Shown piece by piece: positions 7,356-15,685 of a stretch of 17,293 nt of DNA. Position 1 is the stretch's first letter; every line of letters starts with the position of its first letter. The notes under the pieces are model-generated. The model saw nothing but the letters and a program-made list of their open reading frames with translations. It had not been told where the DNA came from and ran no database searches. The DNA comes from Longicatena sp. (GTDB taxonomy: Bacteria; Bacillota_I; Bacilli_A; Erysipelotrichales; Erysipelotrichaceae): NCBI GenBank assembly GCA_020025055.1, contig JAHHST010000026.1:1-17293 (forward strand). The letters are read 5' to 3'. The translations under genes and the position numbers were made by a program.

Positions 7356-8009
7356 GTGAATAAAGATATTATTTTAGGTATGACAGATCATACTTTATTA
7401 AAACAAACTGCAACATGGGAAGACATTAAGAAAATTTGTGATGAAGGAATGGAAAATAAAACAGCTTCTGTTTGCATTCCACCATGTTATGTAAAACAAG
7501 CGAAAGATTATGTACAAGATCGTTTAACAATTTGTACTGTCATCGGATTTCCAAATGGAAATATGACAACAGCAACAAAAGTATTTGAAACTAAAGATGC
7601 TGTAAAAAATGGCGCAACTGAAATTGATATGGTAATCAATATTGGTGCTGTAAAAGCAAAGGATTATGACTTTGTTGAAAATGAAATTAAAGAAATCAAA
7701 GAAGCATGTGATGGAAATTTATTAAAAGTTATTATTGAAACATGCTTATTAACAGAAGAAGAAAAAATTAAAATGTGTGAAGTAGTTACAAATTCTGGTG
7801 CAGAATACATTAAAACATCTACAGGTTTTTCAACAAATGGGGCAACATTTGAAGATGTAAAATTAATGAAAGATCATGTTGGTAAAGATGTAAAAGTGAA
7901 AGCTGCTGGAGGTATTAGTACGGTAGATGATGCAATTAAGTTTGTTGAATTAGGTGCTAGTCGTTTAGGTACAAGCCGTCTAATTAAATTATTAAAGGAT
8001 TCACAATAA
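7356..8009 (+). CDS. deoC: Deoxyribose-phosphate aldolase
   Basis: DeoC cleaves 2-deoxyribose-5-phosphate to glyceraldehyde-3-phosphate and acetaldehyde in the cytosol, the last step of deoxynucleoside catabolism. The 217-residue TIM barrel is full length. It keeps the family motifs: DHTLL near the N terminus, VIGFPNG (62-68), EIDMVIN with D91, the Schiff-base lysine in YIKTSTGF (K153), and the second active-site lysine in KAAGGI (K182). These correspond to Asp102, Lys167 and Lys201 of the E. coli enzyme. The GTG start is chosen because AAAGGAG lies seven bases upstream and the N terminus aligns with the family. It is the last gene before a terminator in the PTS operon and completes the pathway begun by PNP and DeoB downstream. 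Confidence 0.97.
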   Translation: MNKDIILGMTDHTLLKQTATWEDIKKICDEGMENKTASVCIPPCYVKQAKDYVQDRLTICTVIGFPNGNMTTATKVFETKDAVKNGATEIDMVINIGAVKAKDYDFVENEIKEIKEACDGNLLKVIIETCLLTEEEKIKMCEVVTNSGAEYIKTSTGFSTNGATFEDVKLMKDHVGKDVKVKAAGGISTVDDAIKFVELGASRLGTSRLIKLLKDSQ

Positions 8010-8070
8010 TTGTTATCTATTTGATTTCGATATATTTACGAGTGAATCGTAGGAACCTAGAAGATTAATT

Positions 8071-8106
8071 AAGATGGTATGAGTTAAAAACGAATACCAT
8101 CTTTTC
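8071..8106 (+). terminator. Rho-independent terminator after deoC
   Basis: A 10-bp stem (AAGATGGTAT with ATACCATCTT) encloses a 13-base A-rich loop and is followed by TTTT. It probably ends the PTS-deoC transcript before the regulator gene. The short T run suggests only moderate efficiency, so some read-through is possible. Confidence 0.75.
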
Positions 8107-8171
8107 TGTAAATAGTATTCTTTACTTTTCTTCTAGGATAAATTTACTAGTTTTTATAAAGAGTAATATGG

Positions 8172-8200
8172 TATAAAATAGGAAATCTTTGTTGTATAAT
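8172..8200 (+). promoter_or_regulatory. Candidate promoter of the PRD regulator gene
   Basis: A consensus -10 TATAAT occurs at 8195-8200, with a poor -35 (TATAAA, 8172-8177) at 17-bp spacing. The spacer contains a TAGGAAA heptamer (8179-8185) identical to the repeats in front of the PTS operon, which would fit autoregulation. The region is AT-rich, so a chance -10 is possible. The rest of 8010-8282 holds the deoC terminator and the TTGGAGG ribosome-binding site just before 8283; I see no further gene in it. Confidence 0.35.
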
Positions 8201-8282
8201 AAATATTAGAAAGATTCAAATGATGTAATAAAATCACAAATCATAGAAAAGGAAATGAATGTTTCGACTTGGAGGTTAATTT

Positions 8283-10202
8283 ATGATTAATGAAAGGCAA
8301 AAAAGAATCATTAAATATTTAACAGAGTCGAAGGACTGGAAAAAAGGGAAAGAAATTTCGCTTCTTATGGGAGTATCTGATCGAACAATACGAAGTGATA
8401 TGGATGCAATTAATAAGTTTTATGGGGAATCATTTATTGAATCAAGTGTAAAACAAGGGTATCGAATATGTGGGAATGTTGGGACAAATATAGAAAATAG
8501 AGAAAAGATAAATGTCCCACAAGATTCTAAGGAACGCTGTGTTTATATTTTAAATAAATTATTATTAGATAATAAAAGTATTAACTTATTAAATTTGGAA
8601 AACGAAATATTCATTAGTTACTATACAATAGAAAAAGATTTAAAAAGAATACGAAAACAATTATCTGATTATGAGGATTTGCGTATTGTTCGATCAAAAA
8701 ATTTCATTAAATTAGTTGGCTCAGAAAAAAGTAAAAGAAAACTATATAAAAATTTATTGATTCAAGAAACAAAAGGAAATTTTATTAATTTAAATATATT
8801 AAAGTCTTTATATAATGATTTCAATTTGATGGAAGTTGCCAATATTTTAGAAAATATCTTAAATGAATATCAATATAAATTAAGAGAAACTTCTTTACCA
8901 ATGTTTTTAATGCATATTGGTGTTTCTATCGAAAGAATGCTTCATCATAATTATATAAAGATGCCTTTTATGGAAATGAATGATTTAAAAAATAGTGTTG
9001 AATATAAAATTATTTATGAGTTTTATTCAAAAGTATCTAATCGTATTAATATCGAATTAGTAGATGCTGAAGTTCAGGCTTTGTCTTTGTTACTTATGGG
9101 GAAAAAGAGTGAAAACTATACAGGAGATCAAGTTTACATTCATGGTAAATTATATTCTATATCAAAGTTAGTTCATATTATGTTAGAAGATTTATATAAA
9201 GTATATGATATTAATTTATTGAGTGATATGGAATTAGTGAATGGATTAAAAATACATATGCGTTCTTTGATTACACGAAGAACCCAAGGTATTAATGTGG
9301 ATAATGTGTATCTACAAGATATAAAATGTAGGTATCCTTTAGTGTTTGATATGAGTATTCAAGCAATGAAAAGCTTCCAAAGAAATACGGAGTTAGATGT
9401 AGAAGAAAATGAAATAGGTTTTTTAGCATTGCATCTAGGGGCAGCATATGAAAGAAGTAATATGGTAAATAAAATTAGAGCGGTTTTGATTTATCCTCAT
9501 GAAGACTCAATGAAAAATTTAAACTTAAAAAATATTCAAACGAAATTTAAAGATCGAATGGAGATAATCGCTATTTTCAATATGTTTGAAGAATCAAGAA
9601 TTATGAGACTGAATCCTGATCTTGTTATTAGTACTTTAAATTTAAGTCATTCCTTAGATATTTTAACAATTAAAATTTCTATTTTTATGACTAGAGATGA
9701 TGAAAATAAAATTTTACAATCTTTAAATTATCTTGAAGAAAAGAAACGAAAGATGAAATTTGATAAAGCGGTTCAACAAATGATAAAAAAAGAATTGTTT
9801 TTTGTTGATTTAGATTTTGATTCTCCAAGTGAAATTATTAAATTTTTAAGTAATCATTTATATGAAAAAGGATATGTGAATGAACATTTTTATAATGATG
9901 TTATGCAAAGAGAAAGTATATCGGCTACATCATTTGGTTTAGGGGTAGCGATTCCTCATGCGTTAAATACGATTGCAGTAAAAGAGTCTTGTATTTCCGT
10001 TGCTTTATTAAAAAATTCTGTAAAATGGGGGGAATACGATATTCAACTGGTGATTTTATCTGCTACAGTTGACTGTGATCGTGAAATCATTCAGTACTTT
10101 TTTGACTGGTTAAGCAAGATGATTACAAATCCAAACAAAATGATTAAATTATTGCAGGTAAGAACCTATAAACAGTTCTTAGAACAATATAGAAATTTAT
10201 AA
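8283..10202 (+). CDS. PRD-type transcriptional regulator with C-terminal PTS EIIA domain
   Basis: This is a MtlR/LicR-like DNA-binding regulator (639 residues) whose activity is normally set by PTS phosphorylation. Domains in order: HTH_11-type helix-turn-helix (1-65, with GVSDRTIRSDMDAIN), Mga-like HTH (85-160), PRD1 (about 190-275), PRD2 (about 290-395), an EIIB-like domain (396-480) and an EIIA-type-2 domain (495-635). PRD1 keeps H211 but has Leu270 where the second conserved histidine is expected. PRD2 keeps H325 and H384. The EIIB-like domain has Tyr404 in place of the phosphorylatable cysteine. The EIIA domain keeps its phosphohistidine in GVAIPHA (H559). It lies between deoC and deoB, with only 32 bases before deoB, so it probably controls the whole PTS-deo-PNP cluster. 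Control by HPr and EIIA phosphorylation is family knowledge; the target promoter is inference. Confidence 0.9.
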   Translation: MINERQKRIIKYLTESKDWKKGKEISLLMGVSDRTIRSDMDAINKFYGESFIESSVKQGYRICGNVGTNIENREKINVPQDSKERCVYILNKLLLDNKSINLLNLENEIFISYYTIEKDLKRIRKQLSDYEDLRIVRSKNFIKLVGSEKSKRKLYKNLLIQETKGNFINLNILKSLYNDFNLMEVANILENILNEYQYKLRETSLPMFLMHIGVSIERMLHHNYIKMPFMEMNDLKNSVEYKIIYEFYSKVSNRINIELVDAEVQALSLLLMGKKSENYTGDQVYIHGKLYSISKLVHIMLEDLYKVYDINLLSDMELVNGLKIHMRSLITRRTQGINVDNVYLQDIKCRYPLVFDMSIQAMKSFQRNTELDVEENEIGFLALHLGAAYERSNMVNKIRAVLIYPHEDSMKNLNLKNIQTKFKDRMEIIAIFNMFEESRIMRLNPDLVISTLNLSHSLDILTIKISIFMTRDDENKILQSLNYLEEKKRKMKFDKAVQQMIKKELFFVDLDFDSPSEIIKFLSNHLYEKGYVNEHFYNDVMQRESISATSFGLGVAIPHALNTIAVKESCISVALLKNSVKWGEYDIQLVILSATVDCDREIIQYFFDWLSKMITNPNKMIKLLQVRTYKQFLEQYRNL

Positions 10203-10234
10203 ATTAGTAAAGTTATTGTACAGAGGTGTAGATA

Positions 10235-11425
10235 TTGAAAAAATATAAAAGAGTGTTTACGATTGTGCTAGATTCATTAGGCATTGGAGCTATGGATGAT
10301 AGCGAAAAATATGGTGATATCAATGTTGATACATTAGGACATATCGCAGAAAATTATGATTTGCATATTCCAAATCTTGAAGCATTAGGGATTGGAAATA
10401 TTCGCCGTTTAAAAGGAATTAAAGCAGTAGAACATCCACTTGGAAAATGTACAGCTTTAAAAGAAAAAAGTTTAGGAAAAGATACGATGACTGGTCATTG
10501 GGAAATGATGGGTTTATATATTACAAAACCATTCATTACATTTACAGAGCACGGATTTCCTAAAGAATTAATTGATGAATTATCAAAACGTACAGGACGT
10601 GTCATTATTGGAAATAAAAGTGCAAGTGGCACGGAAATATTGAATGAACTAGGAGAAGAAGAAATCGAAAAAGGACATTTGATTGTGTATACTTCTGCAG
10701 ATTCTGTTTTACAAATTTGTGGAAATGAAGATACTATGGGACTTGAAACATTGTATCATTATTGCGAGATTGCAAGAGAGTTAACCATGAGAGATGAATG
10801 GAAAGTAGGACGTGTCATCGCAAGACCTTATGTTGGAAAGAAAAAGGGTGAATTTGTCCGTACTTCAAATCGTCATGATTATGCACTAAAGCCATATGGT
10901 CCAACAGTATTAAATGCTTTAAAGGAACATGGGTATGATGTTATTTCAGTAGGAAAAATTAATGATATTTTTGTAGGTGAAGGAATTACGGAAAGTCATA
11001 AATCAAAAACATCGGTTCATGGAATGGAACAAACGATTGAAATTGCGAAAAAAGACTTCACAGGATTATGCTTTACCAATTTAGTGGATTTTGATGCCTT
11101 ATGGGGACATCGAAGAAATGTGAAGGGATATGCACAAGAAATTGAAAAGTTCGATGTAAAATTAGGAGAATTGTTGAAGGTATTAAAAGAAGATGATTTA
11201 GTAATTTTAACGGCAGATCATGGAAATGATCCTACGTATAAAGGAACGGATCATACAAGAGAAAAAGTACCGTTTATTGCATATTCAAAGTCAATGAAAC
11301 AAGGCGGAAAATTACCTGAACAAGATACGTTTGCGATTATTGGAGCAACGATTGCGGATAATTTTGAAATAAAAATGCCTGAAAATACAATTGGAGTATC
11401 CATTTTAGATAGTATTACTAAATAA
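10235..11425 (+). CDS. deoB: Phosphopentomutase
   Basis: DeoB interconverts (deoxy)ribose-1-phosphate and (deoxy)ribose-5-phosphate, linking PNP to DeoC and to the pentose phosphate pool. The 396 residues match the bacterial enzyme of the alkaline-phosphatase superfamily. The two-Mn site is intact: D13 in VLDSLGIGAM, D287 and H292 in FDALWGH, D328 and H329 in TADHGND, and H340 in GTDHTRE. The phosphothreonine is T86 in KDTMTGHWE. Numbering is mostly one greater than that of the Bacillus cereus enzyme. The start is a TTG: AGAGGTG at 10222-10228 lies six bases upstream and the N terminus MKKYKRVF fits the family, with no nearby ATG. It follows the regulator by 32 bases and precedes PNP by 19, so the three are probably co-transcribed. 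Confidence 0.97.
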   Translation: MKKYKRVFTIVLDSLGIGAMDDSEKYGDINVDTLGHIAENYDLHIPNLEALGIGNIRRLKGIKAVEHPLGKCTALKEKSLGKDTMTGHWEMMGLYITKPFITFTEHGFPKELIDELSKRTGRVIIGNKSASGTEILNELGEEEIEKGHLIVYTSADSVLQICGNEDTMGLETLYHYCEIARELTMRDEWKVGRVIARPYVGKKKGEFVRTSNRHDYALKPYGPTVLNALKEHGYDVISVGKINDIFVGEGITESHKSKTSVHGMEQTIEIAKKDFTGLCFTNLVDFDALWGHRRNVKGYAQEIEKFDVKLGELLKVLKEDDLVILTADHGNDPTYKGTDHTREKVPFIAYSKSMKQGGKLPEQDTFAIIGATIADNFEIKMPENTIGVSILDSITK

Positions 11426-11444
11426 TAGAAAAGAGGAAAGTTTT

Positions 11445-12269
11445 ATGTATGAAAGATTAATAAAATGTTATGAAAGCTTTAAAAGTAAAATTAATTTTAA
11501 ACCAGAAGTTGCATTAGTGCTTGGTTCAGGATTAGGTGATTACGCAGAAAGTATACAAGTGGAAGCTACTTTGGATTACCATGAAATTGAGGGTTTTCCA
11601 GTATCTACAGTTGCAGGACATAAAGGACGTTTTGTTTTTGGATATGTAAATGAAGTACCTGTTGTAATTATGCAGGGAAGAATTCATTATTATGAAGGAT
11701 ATCCAATGGAAGATGTTGTATTGCCAACACGTTTGATGAAAATGATGGGAGCTAAAATTTTATTTTTAACAAATGCAGCGGGTGGAGTAAATTATGATTT
11801 CCATGCAGGTGATTTTATGTTAATTACAGATCAAATTTCTAATTTTGTTCCATCTCCTTTAATTGGACCAAATATTGATGAATTAGGATTAAGATTTCCA
11901 GATATGAGTAATATTTATAAAAAAGATTTATGTGATATTATTCGTGAAAGTGCACACGATTTACAAATTCCTTTACAAGAAGGTGTTTATCTACAAGCAA
12001 GTGGACCAAACTTTGAAACACCGACAGAAGTAAAAATGTGTCGTATTCTTGGCGCAGATGCGGTAGGAATGAGCACTGCATGTGAAGCTATTGCGGCAAA
12101 TCATATGGGAATGAGAGTTTGTGGAATTTCTTGTATCTCTAATTTAGCTTGCGGTATGAGCGATGAACCACTTAGTGATGACGACGTAAAAGAAACTGCT
12201 GGAAGAGTAGCACCATTATTTAAGCAATTAATTACTGAATCTATTACGCGTATGAAGAAGGTGTTATAA
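11445..12269 (+). CDS. punA: Purine nucleoside phosphorylase, trimeric (PNP-I) type
   Basis: This enzyme phosphorolyses purine (deoxy)nucleosides to free base and (deoxy)ribose-1-phosphate, the substrate of DeoB. The 274-residue length fits the trimeric PNP class rather than the hexameric DeoD class. Visible landmarks are the phosphate loop GSGLGD (27-32), GHKGRF (58-63), the H81 motif HYYEGY, TNAAGG (109-114), SGPNFETPTE with F190 and E191, GMST with M209, and N233 in CISNLACG. These correspond to His86, Phe200, Glu201, Met219 and Asn243 of human PNP. The Glu/Asn pair indicates a preference for 6-oxopurines (inosine, guanosine), as known for the class. The ribosome-binding site GAGGAAAG is just upstream. 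It is the last gene of the deo cluster. The symbol could equally be given as deoD or pnp in automatic annotation. Confidence 0.95.
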   Translation: MYERLIKCYESFKSKINFKPEVALVLGSGLGDYAESIQVEATLDYHEIEGFPVSTVAGHKGRFVFGYVNEVPVVIMQGRIHYYEGYPMEDVVLPTRLMKMMGAKILFLTNAAGGVNYDFHAGDFMLITDQISNFVPSPLIGPNIDELGLRFPDMSNIYKKDLCDIIRESAHDLQIPLQEGVYLQASGPNFETPTEVKMCRILGADAVGMSTACEAIAANHMGMRVCGISCISNLACGMSDEPLSDDDVKETAGRVAPLFKQLITESITRMKKVL

Positions 12270-12326
12270 AATAAATAGGTTTCATGTTTGTATAGGGAAT
12301 TGAAATAGATAATATGGAATGAAATA

Positions 12327-12371
12327 GGGTAGAATGAAAACTTTGTTTAGGTTAAGATTTCTATCCTTTTT
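12327..12371 (+). terminator. Probable weak terminator after the PNP gene
   Basis: GGGTAGAA (12327-12334) can pair with TTCTATCC (12359-12366), including one G-T pair, followed by five T residues (12367-12371). The loop is long (24 bases), which makes this a weak prediction, but its position between the catabolic cluster and the uvrB promoter is right. Confidence 0.45.
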
Positions 12372-12410
12372 ATATATTTTGAAGTATTTGGTGTTATGGA
12401 GGTGTATCTA

Positions 12411-12439
12411 TATACAATTTTTTATGTTTTTGCTATAAT
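12411..12439 (+). promoter_or_regulatory. uvrB promoter with extended -10
   Basis: TGCTATAAT at 12431-12439 is a perfect extended -10 element. Seventeen bases before its hexamer is TATACA (12411-12416), matching four of six -35 positions. Transcription would start near 12446, about 64 bases before the uvrB start. A CGAAC half-site (12440-12444) of the Gram-positive LexA box follows directly, but its inverted partner is missing. The rest of the 240-base gap holds only the weak terminator upstream. Confidence 0.6.
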
Positions 12440-12509
12440 CGAACAATAAATAGGTATGATAAAATATTAGTATGAAGTGTTATTATAATTAGGAAATCGA
12501 GGGTAAGAT

Positions 12510-14492
12510 ATGGAAAAAAAAGAGAAGTTATTTGAGTTGGTATCAGATTATAAGCCACAAGGTGATCAACCAGAAGCGATTAAACAGTTAGTACAAGGGA
12601 TTAAAGATGGAAAAAGAGAACAAGTGTTGTTAGGTGCAACAGGTACAGGAAAGACATTTACAATTTCTAATGTGATTGCACAAGTGAATAAGCCAACACT
12701 TGTATTTGCACATAATAAAACATTAGCTGGACAATTGTATTCAGAGTTTAAAGAGTTTTTTCCTCATAATCGCGTGGAATATTTTGTTTCTTATTTTGAT
12801 TATTATCAACCTGAAGCATATATTCCTAGTTCCGATACTTATATTGATAAAAATACACAGACAAATATGGAATTAGATATGCTTCGAATGGCTGCGGTAA
12901 ATTCCGTATTAGAAAGAAGAGATACGATTATTATTGCATCTGTTGCATGTATTTATGGTGCAAGTAATCCAAATCATTATCGTGATATGTTCTTTACGAT
13001 TCATGTTGGAGATATTATAGAGCGTAATGAATTGATGCAAAAATTAGTATCTGTACAGTATCAAAGAAATGATATGGATTTAAAACGTGGAACGTTCCGT
13101 GTTCGTGGTGATGTTATTGAAGTTGCTTTAGGACACACGGATGCATTTGTTTTACGTATTGAAATGTTTGATGATGAAATTGAACGTATTTGCGAAGTTG
13201 ACCCATTAACTGGAAAAATACAAAATGCATATACTGTTTATGTTGTTTCTCCAGCAAGTGGGTATGCGACAAAACAAGATATCATTAATCATGCGGCCGA
13301 TACTATTGGTGAGGAATTAGAAGAAAGACTAAAAGAATTAGATGATGAAGGTAAGTTATTAGAAAAGCAACGTTTAGAACAAAGAACACGTTATGATATG
13401 GAAGCCTTAAGAGAATTTGGTGTTTGCCCAGGAATTGAAAATTATTCTAGGCATATAGATGGAAGAAAACCTGGAGAAACACCATACACATTATTTGATT
13501 ATTTTCCGGATGATTTTTTATTGGTCATTGATGAAAGTCATGTTTCTTTACCACAAATTCGCGGTATGTATAATGGGGACCGAGCACGTAAAGAAACCCT
13601 TGTAAATTATGGGTTCCGTTTACCAAGCGCATTAGATAATAGACCTTTACGTTTTGAAGAATTTGAAAAAATGTACAATCAATCGATTTTTATTTCAGCA
13701 ACTCCAGGAGATTATGAAATGGAGAAAGTACATGGAGAAGTGATTGAACAAATCATTCGACCAACAGGATTATTAGACCCAGAGGTGGAAGTAAGACCAA
13801 CGCAAGGGCAAATTGATGATCTTGTAGATGAAATTAGAGAGCGTATAAAAAGAAATGAGAGAACATTGATCACAACATTGACCGTGCGTATGGCAGAAGA
13901 TTTATCTAGTTATTTAAAAGAAATGGATTTTAAAGTAGCTTGGTTACATCATGAAGTAAAAACTATTGAGCGAACAGAAATTATTCGAGACTTGCGTTTA
14001 GGAAAATATGATGTATTAATTGGAATTAACTTATTAAGAGAGGGATTAGATATTCCAGAAGTATCTTTAATTACTATTCTAGATGCTGATAAAGAAGGAT
14101 TCTTACGAAGTGAAAGAAGTTTAATTCAGATTATTGGACGTGCTGCACGTAATGCAAATGGACATGTGATTATGTATGCAGATACAATTACTAAGAGTAT
14201 GCAAAAGGCATTGGATGAAACAAAACGTAGACGTGCAATTCAAATGGAATATAATAAAGAACATGGAATTACGCCAAAAACAATTATCAAGCCAATCCAT
14301 GAAGCAGTTCGTAGTAAAGAAACACAAGAAATAGCTTCTAAATTTATGGATAAGAAAAAGAAAATTACAAAGAAAGATAAAGAAAAATTGATTGCGAATA
14401 TTGAACAAGAAATGAAAGAAGCAGCAAAAGCTTTAGACTTTGAAAGAGCTGCACAGCTTCGTGATATGTTATTTGAATTAAGAGAAGGATAG
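12510..14492 (+). CDS. uvrB: Excinuclease ABC subunit B
   Basis: UvrB is the damage-verifying helicase-like core of nucleotide excision repair. It is loaded by UvrA and recruits UvrC. The 660-residue protein is full length. It has Walker A GATGTGKT (42-49), the damage-probing beta-hairpin rich in tyrosines (about 91-112, YFVSYFDYYQPEAY), the Walker B box DESH (341-344), SATPG (396-400), helicase motif V around LLREGLDIPE, motif VI QIIGRAAR (540-547), and a C-terminal UVR domain (about 625-660, DFERAAQLRD) that contacts UvrC. Nothing is missing or unusual. The start ATG has GAGGG a few bases upstream. uvrA, often its neighbour, is not downstream here; instead an unrelated membrane protein follows after 10 bases. 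Confidence 0.98.
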   Translation: MEKKEKLFELVSDYKPQGDQPEAIKQLVQGIKDGKREQVLLGATGTGKTFTISNVIAQVNKPTLVFAHNKTLAGQLYSEFKEFFPHNRVEYFVSYFDYYQPEAYIPSSDTYIDKNTQTNMELDMLRMAAVNSVLERRDTIIIASVACIYGASNPNHYRDMFFTIHVGDIIERNELMQKLVSVQYQRNDMDLKRGTFRVRGDVIEVALGHTDAFVLRIEMFDDEIERICEVDPLTGKIQNAYTVYVVSPASGYATKQDIINHAADTIGEELEERLKELDDEGKLLEKQRLEQRTRYDMEALREFGVCPGIENYSRHIDGRKPGETPYTLFDYFPDDFLLVIDESHVSLPQIRGMYNGDRARKETLVNYGFRLPSALDNRPLRFEEFEKMYNQSIFISATPGDYEMEKVHGEVIEQIIRPTGLLDPEVEVRPTQGQIDDLVDEIRERIKRNERTLITTLTVRMAEDLSSYLKEMDFKVAWLHHEVKTIERTEIIRDLRLGKYDVLIGINLLREGLDIPEVSLITILDADKEGFLRSERSLIQIIGRAARNANGHVIMYADTITKSMQKALDETKRRRAIQMEYNKEHGITPKTIIKPIHEAVRSKETQEIASKFMDKKKKITKKDKEKLIANIEQEMKEAAKALDFERAAQLRDMLFELREG

Positions 14493-14502
14493 GTGGGATA
14501 AA

Positions 14503-15654
14503 ATGATGAAACAAGGAAATCGTTCATTGGATCGAATAACGATGAAACAGGTTTTATTTGTAATTGCATATACAATTGGTCTAATATGGATCATCTTACA
14601 TATGAATCAAGTATTAGAATGCATTCGTATTGTGCTAGATTTGTTAAAACCATTCATCTATGGGGTAGTGATGGCATTTTTATTTCACTTGCCACTTCAA
14701 TATTTTCTTAAAAAATTACCAGATTCAACAGGAAAGTGGAAACAACCATTAGCAGTCATCTTATCGTTAATATTAATTATTGGTGTTATTACCTTTGTTA
14801 TATCCATTGTTGTACCACAAGTTGTTGATAGCATTGTAACATTAGCAAATGCTTTTCCAGGGTATATTGATTCTTTCCAAGATTGGATCAATGCAATGAT
14901 TGAACATCAACGTGTTCCGATGGATATCTTAGAATCTATTGAACAATATGCTGGAGAGATTGAGAAGGCATTGATGACGGTTGTAAAAAATGGATTACCA
15001 CAAATAGTATCTATGGCAAGTGGATTTGCAAGTGGTGTTGCGAATTTCTTTATGGCCATTGTAATTGCTGTGTATTTAACTGTATCAAAGGATCGTTTAA
15101 AACGTCAATTAAAGACAATTCTATATGCATTTTTACCGAAATCTGGGTATGACTATGTATTAAAGATTGGAACATTAGCAAATGAGACATTTACGAATTT
15201 TGTTTCTGGTCAAGTGATGGAGGCAATTATTATTGGGGTATTATGCTTTATTGGATGTACAATATTTCGTTTTCCATATGCTCCAATTGTAAGTGTTATT
15301 ATTGGATGTACAAACTTTATTCCTATTTTTGGAGCTATTTTTGGAGTAGGGATTAGTGCTTTATTAGTCGCATTTGTAAATCCTATTCAAGGGGTATTCT
15401 TTGTAGTGTTTGGAACGGTTTTACAACAAATTGAATCGAATTTAATCTATCCAAAAGTAGTTGGAAATACTGTTGGATTATCTGGATTATGGGTATTATT
15501 TGCGATTAGTATTGGTGGAGGATTATTTGGATTTAAAGGAATGATTCTAGGATTGCCGGTATTCTCTATCATTTATGTATTAATTAAAGAAGAAACTTAT
15601 CGAAGAGTAAATTTAAAAAGAGAAAAACAAGAGAAGGAGAAGAAAGAAGCATAA
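14503..15654 (+). CDS. AI-2E family transporter (TqsA/YdiK-like membrane protein)
   Basis: This 383-residue polytopic membrane protein belongs to the AI-2E (PF01594) family. Hydrophobic segments lie at about 16-34, 46-64, 83-104, 172-194, 238-256, 258-292, 295-305 and 327-362, with a soluble stretch at 108-165. The family's C-terminal landmarks are present: NFIPIFGAIFG (271-281), YPKVVG (316-321) and the glycine-rich GGGLFGFKGMILGLPV (338-353). Some family members export autoinducer-2 or act as Na+/H+ antiporters, but specificity cannot be read from sequence and a role in quorum sensing should not be assumed. Adjacent ATGs at 14503 and 14506 both fit the AGGTGGG at 14491-14497. It lies 10 bases after uvrB and is probably co-transcribed with it. 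The C-terminal tail is highly charged (Lys/Glu). Confidence 0.9.
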   Translation: MMKQGNRSLDRITMKQVLFVIAYTIGLIWIILHMNQVLECIRIVLDLLKPFIYGVVMAFLFHLPLQYFLKKLPDSTGKWKQPLAVILSLILIIGVITFVISIVVPQVVDSIVTLANAFPGYIDSFQDWINAMIEHQRVPMDILESIEQYAGEIEKALMTVVKNGLPQIVSMASGFASGVANFFMAIVIAVYLTVSKDRLKRQLKTILYAFLPKSGYDYVLKIGTLANETFTNFVSGQVMEAIIIGVLCFIGCTIFRFPYAPIVSVIIGCTNFIPIFGAIFGVGISALLVAFVNPIQGVFFVVFGTVLQQIESNLIYPKVVGNTVGLSGLWVLFAISIGGGLFGFKGMILGLPVFSIIYVLIKEETYRRVNLKREKQEKEKKEA

Positions 15655-15669
15655 ATATACTTCTTTCTT
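15640..15669 (+). other. Perfect 10-bp hairpin spanning the end of the AI-2E gene
   Basis: AAGAAAGAAG (15640-15649) and CTTCTTTCTT (15660-15669) form a perfect inverted repeat with a 10-base AT-rich loop that contains the stop codon. There is no T run after it, so it is at best a weak terminator. The purine-rich arm is part of the Lys/Glu-rich C-terminal coding sequence. It may modestly separate expression of the upstream and downstream genes. Confidence 0.45.
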
Positions 15670-15685
15670 ATAAGAGTAAAGAATT

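Noticed and set aside
8050..8059. TAGGAACCTA as an additional operator copy after deoC
   Set aside because: It resembles the TAGGAAA repeats only in the first six bases, lies upstream of the deoC terminator and is not near a promoter.
12395..12448. Short open frame of 17 codons upstream of uvrB as a leader peptide
   Set aside because: It has no convincing ribosome-binding site and spans the predicted -35 and -10 elements, so most of it would lie upstream of the uvrB transcription start.
12440..12454. LexA/SOS box at the uvrB promoter
   Set aside because: Only the CGAAC half-site is present; the inverted GTTCG half expected four bases later reads AATAG. One half-site in this position is not enough to call an operator.
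14503..15654. Quorum-sensing (autoinducer-2) export role for the AI-2E protein
   Set aside because: The family name is historical and members have varied functions. No luxS or lsr genes are in the window to support it.
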